From NCBI GenBank assembly GCA_964534845.1, contig CAZHPV010000004.1, forward strand, positions 21,490 through 85,489: a DNA stretch of 64,000 nucleotides, in the 5' to 3' direction. Under the pieces are notes generated by a model. The model did not search any database. It saw nothing but the letters and a program-made list of their open reading frames with translations, and had not been told where the DNA came from. Below are positions 27,572 through 37,114 of this stretch, piece after piece; position 1 is the stretch's first letter; the number at the start of each line of letters is the position of its first letter. The position numbers and the translations under genes were made by a program. Source of the stretch: CALCKU01 sp964534845. GTDB taxonomy: Bacteria > Pseudomonadota > Alphaproteobacteria > Caulobacterales > Maricaulaceae.

Positions 27572-29131
27572 ATGCTCGTTCATGACTATTTGGAAGTTTA
27601 TGCCCGCAATATGCCCGGTCTTGCCTGCCTAACCAGCACGTCCGCGACCTACACTTATAGCGAGGTCGAAAAGCTTTCAAACCAAATGGCGCATGGCTTG
27701 CGGGCGCTCGGCCTTAATGCCGCTCAGAGAATAGGAATATTAGGCGAAAACAGCCTTGAACATCTCATTGTGTTCATGGCGGCCAGTAAAATCGGAGCCG
27801 TCGCCGTCTCCATTAATTACCGTCTGGCCCCGCCTGAAATCGCCTATATTGTCGAGGATTCCGACATGCAGGTCCTCGTTGTGACACCGGACCAGCAAGA
27901 CAATCTTGAAAATTTTCGCCAAGACTTGCCCTCTTATACGAAACTGGTCACAGCCTCAGCTCCCGAGAGCCTGCATTGGGACACATGGCTAGCCAACCAC
28001 CCTCAATTACCCTATCAGCCGGGCGACGAGATTGACCCGGAAGCAGGCTATCTGCAGCTTTACACAAGCGGAACAACGGGCAATCCTAAAGGTGTCGTCA
28101 TCAGCCATAAAAACATTCTTTCCTTGGCCGCGATGAATGCGGTCGCGGCACCCTTTAAGCCCAATATTGGCGACGGGTCTATTATATGTGCACCCCTGTT
28201 TCATATTGGCGGGGTGGGCTCCCTGCTCATTAATATCCGCGCCGGTATGCACACCCTGCTTCACCGCGAGTTTAATCCGCTAAACGTTGTCAAAGATATG
28301 GAGAATAATAAGGTCACATCCATCTTCATGGTGCCCGCCATGATTATGGCCATATTAAATCTACCGGACATTGAGAGGCGGGATTTTAGCAAGCTCGACC
28401 AGATTTATTACGGGGCCTCCCCTATTTCCGAAAGTGTACTGGCCCGCGCAATTGACGTCTTTAAATGTCAATTCGTCCAGATGTACGGCATGACCGAAAC
28501 CACAGGCACGGTTATCAATTTAAGCGCGCAGGATCATGAACGTGCCATGTCTGGCAAACCCGAGCTTTTGCGCTCCTGTGGGCGGCCGTCTGTCGGGGTG
28601 AAAGTCAAGATAATGGACATGAATGCAAAAGAAGTCCCCACGGGTAATGTCGGTGAAATTTGGGTAAAGTCAGACACAAATATGACATCCTATTATAACC
28701 TTCCCGAGGCCACGCGCGCCAATCTGACGGATGGCTGGATACATACGGGAGATGCGGGTTATATGGACGCGGAGGGCTATATTTATCTCAAGGACCGCAT
28801 AAAGGATATGGTTGTCAGCGGGGCGGAAAACATCTACCCGGTTGAGGTCGAAAATGTCATCGCCAAACACGCCGCTGTTATAGATGTGGCGGTGATTGGT
28901 ATTCCTGATGAAAAATTCGGCGAACGGCTTCTGGCTATTCTTGTCCTAAAAGACGGACACACACTTACAATAGACGCGCTTATTACCTTTTGCCGCAAGC
29001 AAATCGCAGGGTATAAAATACCCAGACAAATGGAGGTCGTCGAGACCTTGCCGCGCAATCCCTCTGGCAAAATCCTCAAAAAAATTCTTCGCCAACCTTA
29101 TTGGGAAGGCCGTAACCGCGAGATTGGCTAG
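27572..29131 (+). CDS. Acyl-CoA synthetase (AMP-forming fatty-acid:CoA ligase family)
   Basis: 519 residues, ATG 27572, with CGGAGG seven bases upstream. The AMP-binding enzyme motifs are complete: P-loop LYTSGTTGNPKGVVIS (about 165-180), QMYGMTETTG, HTGDAGYMDAEGYIYLKDR, and the C-terminal Lys region PRNPSGKILKKILR. The reaction is activation of a carboxylate via an acyl-adenylate to its CoA thioester. No transmembrane or targeting segment is seen. It stands alone; chain length or aromatic specificity cannot be read from the sequence. Fits with the acyl-CoA genes further along the window. Confidence 0.9.
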   Translation: MLVHDYLEVYARNMPGLACLTSTSATYTYSEVEKLSNQMAHGLRALGLNAAQRIGILGENSLEHLIVFMAASKIGAVAVSINYRLAPPEIAYIVEDSDMQVLVVTPDQQDNLENFRQDLPSYTKLVTASAPESLHWDTWLANHPQLPYQPGDEIDPEAGYLQLYTSGTTGNPKGVVISHKNILSLAAMNAVAAPFKPNIGDGSIICAPLFHIGGVGSLLINIRAGMHTLLHREFNPLNVVKDMENNKVTSIFMVPAMIMAILNLPDIERRDFSKLDQIYYGASPISESVLARAIDVFKCQFVQMYGMTETTGTVINLSAQDHERAMSGKPELLRSCGRPSVGVKVKIMDMNAKEVPTGNVGEIWVKSDTNMTSYYNLPEATRANLTDGWIHTGDAGYMDAEGYIYLKDRIKDMVVSGAENIYPVEVENVIAKHAAVIDVAVIGIPDEKFGERLLAILVLKDGHTLTIDALITFCRKQIAGYKIPRQMEVVETLPRNPSGKILKKILRQPYWEGRNREIG

Positions 29132-29153
29132 TCGGGGCGCGCGCGATTAATTT

Positions 29154-29186
29154 AACATTTAGTCACGTGATTAAACATTTAGTCAC
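29154..29186. promoter_or_regulatory. Direct repeat AACATTTAGTCAC x2, exactly 20 bp apart
   Basis: AACATTTAGTCAC is found at 29154-29166 and 29174-29186; the flanking T-T-A and the trailing TG are also partly shared. The 8-bp palindrome TCACGTGA (29163-29170) spans the junction. It lies about 50 bp upstream of the BamF-like gene start, where an operator would be expected. Confidence 0.5.
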
Positions 29187-29237
29187 TTGGCGGCGCGGCC
29201 AGTTTTCGCTAAGACACTGATAATTACGGAGAGCTAT

Positions 29238-29792
29238 ATGCGCAAAATATTCAATTTGGTCGCCCCTGCTGGTAAATTCGCCGCCCTTGCTGGCCTCGCT
29301 ATCGCCATTTCAGGCTGTGCGTCTGCGGGAAAACGGCTTGGCTTGACGAAAAACTCTCCCAATGAATTTAATATTCTGACAAAGGCACCGCTCATTGTCC
29401 CGCCCGAATATAACCTCCGCCCGCCGCGCGTTGGCGAATCCAGCGCTGAAAATAACTACTCCCAAAATGCCGCAAGACAAGCGCTCATCGGCGATATTGA
29501 CGATAGTGAGCCCTCAAAGGGTGAAATTGTCCTCATGACCAAGGCCGGTGTTGGCCGGGCCAATCAGGAAATCCGGCTGGAAGTTGACGGCCAAAATAGT
29601 GTTGAGCGCAAGACATCCGGTTTTGCCGATCAGGTTTTATTCTGGAATAATGGCCGCGTCGACACACCTGACGGTTCACCGCTAGACCCCGAGATTGAGG
29701 CCAAAAGGCTACGCTCGATTGAAAGCGCAACAGGGGGCGAGGCTGTGACCATCACAAAACGTCCCGGCGGCCCTAAATTACCCGGTCTTTAG
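29238..29792 (+). CDS. bamF: DUF3035 / BamF-like outer membrane lipoprotein
   Basis: 184 residues. ATG 29238, with GGAGAG seven bases upstream, puts a lipoprotein signal at the N-terminus (LAGLAIAISGC); the longer reading from 29187 would bury it. The block PNEFNILTKAPLIVPPEYNL followed by RPPR is the conserved core of DUF3035, annotated in alphaproteobacteria as subunit F of the beta-barrel assembly machinery. It should sit on the inner face of the outer membrane. The C-terminal half is charged and probably flexible. Preceded by a striking direct repeat; mutL follows after 103 bp. Family good, Bam role known only from homologues. Confidence 0.75.
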   Translation: MRKIFNLVAPAGKFAALAGLAIAISGCASAGKRLGLTKNSPNEFNILTKAPLIVPPEYNLRPPRVGESSAENNYSQNAARQALIGDIDDSEPSKGEIVLMTKAGVGRANQEIRLEVDGQNSVERKTSGFADQVLFWNNGRVDTPDGSPLDPEIEAKRLRSIESATGGEAVTITKRPGGPKLPGL

Positions 29793-29895
29793 AGCGCACG
29801 CTGGCACGCGCGCCGTAGCGCGGTTTGGATAATTTACCCCAAGGCTTATCTTAGCACCCCCTAGCCCTAATGCTGGCTTCGGGTTAGGATTCGGC

Positions 29896-31809
29896 ATGTC
29901 AAACCCGCACATATCGATTCGCTTACTACCCAGCGAAACTGTCAATCAAATCGCAGCGGGCGAAGTCGTGGAACGCCCCGCCAGCGTCATTAAGGAATTG
30001 GTCGAAAACGCCATTGATGCAGGGGCCAGCCAGATTGACATAAAATATGGCAATGGCGGGCGCTCACTGATCTCTATCACAGATGATGGCAAGGGCATGA
30101 GCCATGACGAATTGCCGATTGCCATAGAGCGCCACGCGACCTCCAAACTCGCCCCGAATGATGAAGGCCGTTGGGACTTGCTTAACATTGCCACAATGGG
30201 CTTTCGCGGCGAGGCCTTGCCCTCTATCGGGTCTGTATCGCGTCTGAAAATTATATCCCAAACTCTCAACGCTGAAAATGCATGGGAAATCTCGGTTGAG
30301 GGCGGCAAAGTGGGAGGCGTTAAACCCGCGCCGCGCATAGGGCTGCACGGTACGCGCGTCGAGGTGCGGGATTTATTTTATGCCACACCTGCGCGGCTCA
30401 AATTCTTAAAATCAGAGCGCAGTGAAAGTCTCGCCATATCCGATATTGTCAAAAGACTAGCCATGGCTAACCCTCAAATCGGCTTCAGCCTGGCCTCCGA
30501 GACGCGGAAAATTTTAAATGCGAGACGCCAGAGCGGTGATGACGGCGGACGGCTAGCACGGCTATCAGCCATTTTGGGTCAAGACTTTGGTGATAACGCA
30601 TTAGAGATTGACCAAGAACGCGAGTCTATTCGTCTCACGGGCTTTGCGGGTCTACCGACTTTTTCGCGCGGCAATGCCCAGCACCAATATCTATTCGTAA
30701 ATGGTCGCCCCGTGCGCGACAAACTTCTGCACGGCGCGGTCCGCGGGGCCTATCAGGACTATCTCGCGCGGGACCGCTATCCTGTAGTTGCCCTTTATCT
30801 TGATCTGCCGATGACGCAGGTAGACATTAATGTCCATCCAGCCAAAACTGAAGTCCGGTTCAGGGAGCCGGGCCTGATTAGAGGCTTGATCGTCTCGGCC
30901 TTAAGACATGGTCTGGCGGGTGCAGGGCACCGTGCCAGCACAACAGTATCCGATTATGCGCTTGGGAAAATACAAGCCGGCAATAGGCCCGGAGCCGACC
31001 CGCAAGCCCAATATGCTTTCCAGCAAAATTATGCCCCCCAAGCCCCGATGCGAGCACCCCATCAAAACGGCGCGGCCATGGCCCCGCTGGTTGACGGTTA
31101 TGGGTTTGGCGCACGCGTCGAAGAGGCCGCAGAAAGCTTCCAACCTCGCATTGACCCCGAGACGGGGGAGATTCTCGAGCCCGAAAATACAGGAGCTGGG
31201 TCTGACTTCACGGCTAATCCCTTAGGCGCAGCCCGTGCCCAGCTCCACGAAACCTATGTCGTGGCCCAGACCCAAGACGGCATTGTCATTGTCGATCAAC
31301 ACGCCGCCCATGAACGCCTTGTTTATGAGCGAATGAAAGACGCCATGGCCGAACGGGCTGAAGGCGGCACGGGGGTTGAACGTCAAGCTTTACTTATCCC
31401 TGATATTGTCGATCTGGGCGAAGGCGACGCCGCCCGTCTGCTCGCCCGCAAAGACGAGCTGGCAGAGATGGGGCTGATTATCGAGGCCTTCGGGGTCGGA
31501 GCTATCGCCGTGTCTGAAACGCCGGCTTTACTCGGTGAGATGAATATTCAAGGCCTGTTGCGGGACTTAGCCGATGATCTGGCCGAATATGACGAGGCCC
31601 TCACTCTGAAGGAAAAGTTTGAACATGTCTGCGGTACCATGGCATGCCACGGCTCTGTGCGGGCTGGACGCCGCCTCACAGCCCCTGAAATGAACGCGCT
31701 TTTGCGCCAGATGGAAGCCACGCCCCATAGCGGGCAATGCAATCACGGCCGCCCGACCTATGTGGAGCTTAAGCTTGCAGATATTGAACGCCTCTTTGGG
31801 CGGCGTTAG
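29896..31809 (+). CDS. mutL: MutL DNA mismatch repair protein, endonuclease type
   Basis: 637 residues. The N-terminal GHKL ATPase shows NQIAAGEVVERP, ENAIDAGAS, DDGKGM, RHATSKL and GFRGEALPSI. Residues about 345-440 are a Pro/Ala/Gln-rich linker. The C-terminal domain carries DQHAAHERLVYE, ACHGSVRAG and QCNHGRPT, corresponding to the metal-binding endonuclease motifs found in MutL of bacteria that lack MutH. It therefore probably nicks the daughter strand itself. It couples MutS mismatch recognition to excision. Ends 10 bp before a convergent PD-(D/E)XK gene. Confidence 0.97.
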   Translation: MSNPHISIRLLPSETVNQIAAGEVVERPASVIKELVENAIDAGASQIDIKYGNGGRSLISITDDGKGMSHDELPIAIERHATSKLAPNDEGRWDLLNIATMGFRGEALPSIGSVSRLKIISQTLNAENAWEISVEGGKVGGVKPAPRIGLHGTRVEVRDLFYATPARLKFLKSERSESLAISDIVKRLAMANPQIGFSLASETRKILNARRQSGDDGGRLARLSAILGQDFGDNALEIDQERESIRLTGFAGLPTFSRGNAQHQYLFVNGRPVRDKLLHGAVRGAYQDYLARDRYPVVALYLDLPMTQVDINVHPAKTEVRFREPGLIRGLIVSALRHGLAGAGHRASTTVSDYALGKIQAGNRPGADPQAQYAFQQNYAPQAPMRAPHQNGAAMAPLVDGYGFGARVEEAAESFQPRIDPETGEILEPENTGAGSDFTANPLGAARAQLHETYVVAQTQDGIVIVDQHAAHERLVYERMKDAMAERAEGGTGVERQALLIPDIVDLGEGDAARLLARKDELAEMGLIIEAFGVGAIAVSETPALLGEMNIQGLLRDLADDLAEYDEALTLKEKFEHVCGTMACHGSVRAGRRLTAPEMNALLRQMEATPHSGQCNHGRPTYVELKLADIERLFGRR

Positions 31810-31819
31810 GGCTTTTAGG

Positions 31820-33085
31820 TTAGTGCATCAAAACATAATTGCTAACAAAAGAAACAATTCTATCTTCCAATAAAGACACGATATTCTTACGACTTTGAAT
31901 GTCTTTTGAGGCTTTTGGGATAGTTTGTTGGATGGTAAAATAATTAACGCCGCGATCGTTATGGATAAATGAATGACTTTTTAATTGATTATCAATTTGT
32001 AAATTTATGGCTTCAAATAACCCCAAGTCAGTATCGTCCCTTAGTCTTTTCCAATTCGCAAAAACTCTAACACCCTCATGACCGCCCCATTCATCTACTT
32101 CACCTGTATGATGGAATTGCTTTAAAAAATGCTCAACCACCTTATGCGGCGTTGAGACATTTTTTGTCGGTGAATGTTTAGTCGTAAATGTTAGCAATCT
32201 TCCATTTACGTCTAGGCAAACTTCAACTGGATGCGCGTGGTTTTCTATTTCAAATTTGGCGACAAAATCCTTAGTGTCAGTAAAATGTTTTAAAGCAATC
32301 TCTTTTCTACGCTCACTACTATCTTCAGCAATTATTTCGGTGACACGTTGCTCAAATTTTTCAGATAACACCAAAGCTATTTCAGCGCTTTCCTGAAACC
32401 ATGCTGCAACCATTTCACTGCAAGTTTCAGAGCTGGGACGGCCACCATCCTTTACACGTCCGACAAATGATTTCCACTCCGCGGGCATTTCTGTAAATCC
32501 TCTTATAAGAGAATCTTTGTGATCCAAATGATCCGAAAATTGTCGTAAAATACTCTTATCAAACTTTGATAAATCTAAGTTTTCCCGTATTAAATGTTTG
32601 ATTTCGGATTGAATGAATCTCCAAGACCAATGAAAATGTTTGATCTTTCTTAGTTTGCGGTTTCCAGTTTTTAGCCGTAACGGGGGCAGTTCAGGAGACG
32701 CGCACAACTCATTTGAAATTGTGATAAGGGCATTGAATTTTTTTTCATGTACTCTTTGAAGATAATTATCTAGCTGCGCTATCGTTAATTCATTTTTCTC
32801 TATTTTCACTTCAACAAGAGCATTCCATTTTTCTTTTTGGTCAAGAAATATTTGTGCATCAGGAATATCTTTATTGCTATATTTCCCACCAAAAGATGGG
32901 TGTAAATTAGCATGAAAATCGTCTCTGTTTTTATAACTGCGTTTCCCGATAGATTTAAGGAGACGGTTTCGAAACGGTTCGACCATTTCTAGTACCGCAA
33001 ATAAAATAGACGTTATTCTATCCTCTTCTACTTTTGTGCGCGGAAATAAAGTGGGTGGATGTCCATAACGAAAATCAGATGACAA
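31820..33085 (-). CDS. PD-(D/E)XK nuclease-like protein, AT-rich
   Basis: 421 residues, ATG 33085. Residues 70-110 hold a recognisable PD-(D/E)XK core: D76 in PDAQIFL, E92-V-K94 in LVEVKIEK, and Q104 further along, on the expected alternating strands. The remainder is helical and charged with no other domain I know; the C-terminal part (about 280-400) is unassigned. Base composition is much richer in A/T than mutL or rsmD on either side, and the gene interrupts a housekeeping neighbourhood, so recent acquisition is likely. It may be a single-gene defence nuclease or restriction-like protein; no methylase or partner is adjacent. Confidence 0.7.
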   Translation of the reverse strand: MSSDFRYGHPPTLFPRTKVEEDRITSILFAVLEMVEPFRNRLLKSIGKRSYKNRDDFHANLHPSFGGKYSNKDIPDAQIFLDQKEKWNALVEVKIEKNELTIAQLDNYLQRVHEKKFNALITISNELCASPELPPLRLKTGNRKLRKIKHFHWSWRFIQSEIKHLIRENLDLSKFDKSILRQFSDHLDHKDSLIRGFTEMPAEWKSFVGRVKDGGRPSSETCSEMVAAWFQESAEIALVLSEKFEQRVTEIIAEDSSERRKEIALKHFTDTKDFVAKFEIENHAHPVEVCLDVNGRLLTFTTKHSPTKNVSTPHKVVEHFLKQFHHTGEVDEWGGHEGVRVFANWKRLRDDTDLGLFEAINLQIDNQLKSHSFIHNDRGVNYFTIQQTIPKASKDIQSRKNIVSLLEDRIVSFVSNYVLMH

Positions 33086-33160
33086 TTTAAACCCCTGTAA
33101 GTTATAATTATCACCCGTTTTAATTGAGTTAATGATGTTTGTCTAATCGAGGCCCTAAGG

Positions 33161-33724
33161 CTAACCCACACCCAAAAATAAAACCCGTGCAGCGCCCCAT
33201 ATTTTGTCAGCATAAATTTCGAAGCCTTTAAACTCAATGTCTTCTTCGTCTTTACCAATCTCGAGGATGATCACGCCGTCATCCGCAATCAGGCCCTGAT
33301 CTTTGAGGCGTAAGAGGACGGGTTTCCAAAGCCCTTTATAATAAGGCGGGTCCATGAAAATATGGGTAAAAGCCCCGCGTAAATTACCGGGTGCGACTTT
33401 GAGCTTTGTTGCATCGCGGCGGTGCAGGCGCGTCACGCCAAAGAGGTTCATTTTTTCGATATTTTCGCGAATGGCCGCGCGTGCTTTCGGTTCAGTCTCA
33501 ACAAAGAGACAAAATTTCGCCCCGCGCGAAATCGCCTCAAGACCCAACGCACCGGAGCCTGCAAAAATATCGCTCACAATTGCACCCTCTAAAGGCGGCG
33601 CCCAGCTGGCATGAGCGAGGATATTAAAAATAGACTCGCGCGTTTGATCGGACGTCGGACGTGTATCCCGCCCGGACGGCGTGGCAATATTGCGCCCGCG
33701 CAGACTGCCTGACACTATTCTCAT
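33161..33724 (-). CDS. rsmD: RsmD, 16S rRNA guanine(966)-N2 methyltransferase
   Basis: 187 residues. MRIVSGSLRGR and TRPTSDQTRESIFNIL are the characteristic N-terminal blocks; SDIFAGSGALGLEAISRGA binds SAM and MDPPYYKG is the catalytic (D/N)PPY motif. Methylates N2 of G966 of 16S rRNA in the assembling 30S subunit. The ATG overlaps the stop of rluB by four bases (ATGA), so the two rRNA-modifying enzymes are translationally coupled. Confidence 0.96.
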   Translation of the reverse strand: MRIVSGSLRGRNIATPSGRDTRPTSDQTRESIFNILAHASWAPPLEGAIVSDIFAGSGALGLEAISRGAKFCLFVETEPKARAAIRENIEKMNLFGVTRLHRRDATKLKVAPGNLRGAFTHIFMDPPYYKGLWKPVLLRLKDQGLIADDGVIILEIGKDEEDIEFKGFEIYADKIWGAARVLFLGVG

Positions 33725-34746
33725 CTTCGGGCGAACTTTCCCCGGCCCTTGGGCGCGTTAGGCTTAGCGCGGCTTAATTTAGCACGGTTGGGTTGCGCAT
33801 ACTCTGGCCTCCCGCCCTTAGACTTGGCTCGGCTCTTTTGCGGCCCTTTTGCGGGTTTAGCAGTGGTTTTGGTTTTCGCTTTAGATTTTGTTTTAGCCTG
33901 CAAGGGCGGCGGGGCCGTTGCGGGAATATCAACAAGATGACCGACCTGATCGCGTAAAACTTTATGGCGCACGAGTTCGGTTTCACCCGCGGGTAAAGTC
34001 CCGAGTTGAAACGGGCCATAAGATGTGCGGATCAAACGGTTAACCTCAAGACCAAGCGTATCCAAGGCGCGTCTGACCTCACGGTTTTTACCCTCCCGAA
34101 TTGTCACATTTATCCAGACATTCCCGCCCTTTTGACGATCAAGAACCGCTTCAATCGGCCCTGTTGGGATACCTCGAATGTTTATACCGACCTTTAGACT
34201 ATCCAAATCCTCTTGCGTGACATGCCCGTAAGCCCGCACTTTATAGCGCCGCGCCCAAGCCGTACTGGGCAGCTCCAAGGCCCGGGCGAGCGCCCCATCA
34301 TTGGTTAAAAGCAAAAGCCCTTCCGAGGTAATATCCAACCGCCCGACAGAAATAACGCGGCCGATATCTTTGGGCAGTTCGTCAAATACCGTTTTACGGC
34401 CTTTTTCGTCCTTATGGGTTGTGACCAATCCATTGGGTTTATGATAGCGCCAAAGCCGTATCGGGGCTTTGCCCGTAATTTCCGTCCCGTCAAATGTAAT
34501 GACGTCGGACGCGGTGACTTTGAACGCCGGTGTTGTGAGTTTTTTTCCGTTAACGGAAATTCGACCAGCGGTAATGAGCTTTTCAGCCTCTCTGCGCGAT
34601 GCGATACCCGCGCGTGCGAGATATTTGGCGATACGCTCACCCGCTACATCTGTTATGGGCGGTGTTTGATCGCCACTCTTGCTCCCCGGTTTTCTATCCA
34701 TCTGGGATTTAAGCTGGCGCGCATTTTGGGGGTCGTGATTTTGCAT
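33721..34746 (-). CDS. rluB: RluB-type 23S rRNA pseudouridine synthase
   Basis: 341 residues. An S4 RNA-binding domain (RIAKYLARAGIASRREAEKLI) lies at about 37-85, then the RsuA/RluB/RluE catalytic domain with VGRLDITSEGLLLLTNDG, which contains the catalytic Asp, and GKNREVRRALDTLG. The C-terminal 60 residues are a Lys/Pro/Ala-rich tail, common in alphaproteobacterial members. It isomerises a uridine of 23S rRNA. RluB is favoured over RluE or RsuA from the length and S4 domain, but the exact target is not provable here. Divergent from tadA. Confidence 0.88.
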   Translation of the reverse strand: MQNHDPQNARQLKSQMDRKPGSKSGDQTPPITDVAGERIAKYLARAGIASRREAEKLITAGRISVNGKKLTTPAFKVTASDVITFDGTEITGKAPIRLWRYHKPNGLVTTHKDEKGRKTVFDELPKDIGRVISVGRLDITSEGLLLLTNDGALARALELPSTAWARRYKVRAYGHVTQEDLDSLKVGINIRGIPTGPIEAVLDRQKGGNVWINVTIREGKNREVRRALDTLGLEVNRLIRTSYGPFQLGTLPAGETELVRHKVLRDQVGHLVDIPATAPPPLQAKTKSKAKTKTTAKPAKGPQKSRAKSKGGRPEYAQPNRAKLSRAKPNAPKGRGKFARR

Positions 34747-34782
34747 GCTTGACGCTTTATCCTTTTAGCCCGAAGAGAGGGC

Positions 34783-35253
34783 ATGACTGACGAAGATTAT
34801 ATGCGCGAAGCCATAGCCCAAGCCCGCGCGGCTGGCAAATGCCAAGAAGTGCCCATCGGGGCTGTGCTGGTTGACCCGGGGACTGGCGAAATTATCGCCC
34901 GGGCCGGAAATGCCCCCATTGCGATTTGTGACCCGACAGCCCACGCCGAAATTTTAGCCCTGCGCGAGGCCGCCCATAAGCAGGATAATTACCGCTTAGG
35001 CGGCCTGACCTTATATGTAACGTTAGAGCCCTGTGCCATGTGTGCCGGAGCCATATCCCATGCCCGTATCAGCCGGCTTGTTTTTGGCGCCGAAGACATT
35101 AAGGGCGGGGCCGTAATAAATGGTGTGAGGTTTTTTGAGCAGCCAACTTGCCATCACAGCCCCGACATCAAGGGCGGGGTTTTATCCGAGGCCTGCGGGG
35201 CCTTATTAAAAGACTTCTTTAAGGCCCGGCGTAAGAAAACCGCACACTCTTAA
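34783..35253 (+). CDS. tadA: TadA, tRNA-specific adenosine deaminase
   Basis: 156 residues. The cytidine-deaminase zinc site is complete: HAEILALREAA and LEPCAMCAGAI. The sequence FGAEDIKGGAV and the basic C-terminus fit TadA, which converts A34 to inosine in tRNA-Arg(ACG). Divergent from rluB by 36 bp; the EamA gene follows 15 bp after its stop. Confidence 0.95.
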   Translation: MTDEDYMREAIAQARAAGKCQEVPIGAVLVDPGTGEIIARAGNAPIAICDPTAHAEILALREAAHKQDNYRLGGLTLYVTLEPCAMCAGAISHARISRLVFGAEDIKGGAVINGVRFFEQPTCHHSPDIKGGVLSEACGALLKDFFKARRKKTAHS

Positions 35254-35268
35254 AATCGGTCAAAACCC

Positions 35269-36372
35269 ATGAAAAATAATTTACGCGAAATGATGATTTT
35301 TACTCCGGAGGCGCCGCGCCCGCTTGCGCCTCTCTCTGTCGCGGCGTGGGGATATATTTGCGGGATTTTAGGATCTATTTTATTTGCTATGAAAGCAGTT
35401 TTAATCAAGATGGCTTACCGGGCCGGCGAGGCATTACCGGATACGACCTCAAGCGGTACGTCTATTGAGGCCCTTGAACCCATAACCCTTATGGTCTTGC
35501 GTATGGGTTTTGCCCTGCCCGTTTATGGTCTGATCTTGCTATGGTTGATCCAGCGCAAACGCAAAAGCGCATTGGCGCCAGTCACCGGTGAAAATTCGTC
35601 AAAACCCCCCACGGCCTTTAACACGATATTATGCCTTAAAGCCATGGCGCTCGGGGCTCTATGTTACTATGGCTGTGCCTTTTTGGATTTTACAGGCTTG
35701 CTCTATATAACCGCCCAGCTGGAGCGCATGTTATTATTCACCTATCCTATTTTTGTCATGATTTTGGGGGCTTTGTTCTTCGGCCGAAAGCTAAGCATTT
35801 GGAGCATATCTACCATTATACTGGCCTATTTGGGCATCACCATTATTTTTCTGGGCGGAGATATTGCTAGTGGTGAAAATGTGCTTTTAGGCTCGGTTTT
35901 GATTTTGGGTACGGCCTTGCTATTTGCTATCTTTCAATTGCTTGCCGTCGATTTAATAAAACAAATGGGTAGCGAGATGTTTACCTGTATTGCCATGATC
36001 TCGGCAACCCTTGTCGTCTTTGCCCACTTTCTGATCGCAAATGGCGGGAATATAGACCCCTTATACCATCTGTCCTATGAGGTTTATATATTAGGTCTGC
36101 TTCTGGCTTTTCTTGCCACCCTGCTCCCCTCTTTTCTGGTGAACCTGGCGCTTGGCCGTATCGGCGCGCAGGCCGTGGCCATTTTGGGTATGATTGGCCC
36201 GATCGCTACAATAATTGCGGCCATCAAAATATTGAACGAGCCTTTTGGCTGGCTCGACGGGGTCGGGACCTTATTGGTGATTGTCGGCATTAGTCTTTAC
36301 ACAATTTTTGACAAACGTAGCCGCAAATCCCCAGAACCCAGTCCTAAAAAAGATTATACAATCGCTAAATAA
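35269..36372 (+). CDS. EamA/DMT-superfamily transporter
   Basis: 367 residues, ATG 35269. Ten hydrophobic segments in two EamA halves (first about 25-200, beginning GYICGILGSILFAMKAVLIK; second about 215-350). A polar insertion (about 50-65) and the Lys-rich tail face the cytoplasm. Drug/metabolite exporters of this type move small solutes across the inner membrane; the substrate cannot be read. It starts 15 bp after tadA and overlaps the convergent TauE gene by eight bases at its 3' end. Confidence 0.85.
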   Translation: MKNNLREMMIFTPEAPRPLAPLSVAAWGYICGILGSILFAMKAVLIKMAYRAGEALPDTTSSGTSIEALEPITLMVLRMGFALPVYGLILLWLIQRKRKSALAPVTGENSSKPPTAFNTILCLKAMALGALCYYGCAFLDFTGLLYITAQLERMLLFTYPIFVMILGALFFGRKLSIWSISTIILAYLGITIIFLGGDIASGENVLLGSVLILGTALLFAIFQLLAVDLIKQMGSEMFTCIAMISATLVVFAHFLIANGGNIDPLYHLSYEVYILGLLLAFLATLLPSFLVNLALGRIGAQAVAILGMIGPIATIIAAIKILNEPFGWLDGVGTLLVIVGISLYTIFDKRSRKSPEPSPKKDYTIAK

Positions 36373-37114
36373 GACCGGCCAGACTGAGACCGCGCCAGAT
36401 ATAAACAAAGCCAATCAGTGTCACGAGATATTTGGTATATTGGCGAAAGCCGATATCGGAAAATTTATTCAAAAGCCGCGTACCGAGAAATGTCCCTAAA
36501 AAGATAAACGGTATGACCGCCGCAAATACCCAGAGCGGGGGCAAGGTTGTTAGCCCGTGCATTGCGATAAGTGGTAAGCCAAAAAAGAAGATTTTAACAA
36601 TATGCGCACCTAACATTGTCACCGCTTTCGTCGCGACGATTTCCTTGCGCCCCAGAGATGTTTTGACGTAAAAAAAATCTAGCGCAGGCCCGGCCACACC
36701 GGCCACAAGATTAAGACCTATAACCATAAAACCGCAAAAAACCGCGTGTAGCGGTTTATTAATATCACCCTGCATCCATCCTCTGGGCAGCCAGAGTAAA
36801 AAGGGGAGTGTCCCGAGCACCAGATACAGAACATATTTTTGTGGTATATAGGCCGCAAAAGCTAAAAGCCCGATCGTGGGGACAGCCCCAAGCACTTTAT
36901 AGCCCACTATATCCCACCGAATATCTGGCCTAAGCAGATAGCAGCGAAACCCATTACTAAAACTTTGGACCGCGCCGTGCATAACCATCGCTTCGGCAAC
37001 ACCCATAACCGAGACAATAATGCCCATAAAAATCATGCCGCCAGCCATGCCAAATACGCCCGAAATAAAGGCTGTTATTAAGGCCGAGAACAAAATCAGT
37101 AAAACCAGCTTCAT
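36365..37114 (-). CDS. TauE/SafE-family sulfite/anion exporter-like membrane protein
   Basis: 249 residues with about seven or eight hydrophobic segments. ISGVFGMAGGMIFMGIIVSVMG near the N-terminus is the family signature; the second repeat around VAGPALDFFYVKTSLGRKEI matches it. Members export sulfite, sulfonates or other anions. The 3' end overlaps the EamA gene by eight bases on the other strand. No sulfur-metabolism genes are nearby to fix the substrate. Confidence 0.85.
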   Translation of the reverse strand: MKLVLLILFSALITAFISGVFGMAGGMIFMGIIVSVMGVAEAMVMHGAVQSFSNGFRCYLLRPDIRWDIVGYKVLGAVPTIGLLAFAAYIPQKYVLYLVLGTLPFLLWLPRGWMQGDINKPLHAVFCGFMVIGLNLVAGVAGPALDFFYVKTSLGRKEIVATKAVTMLGAHIVKIFFFGLPLIAMHGLTTLPPLWVFAAVIPFIFLGTFLGTRLLNKFSDIGFRQYTKYLVTLIGFVYIWRGLSLAGLI

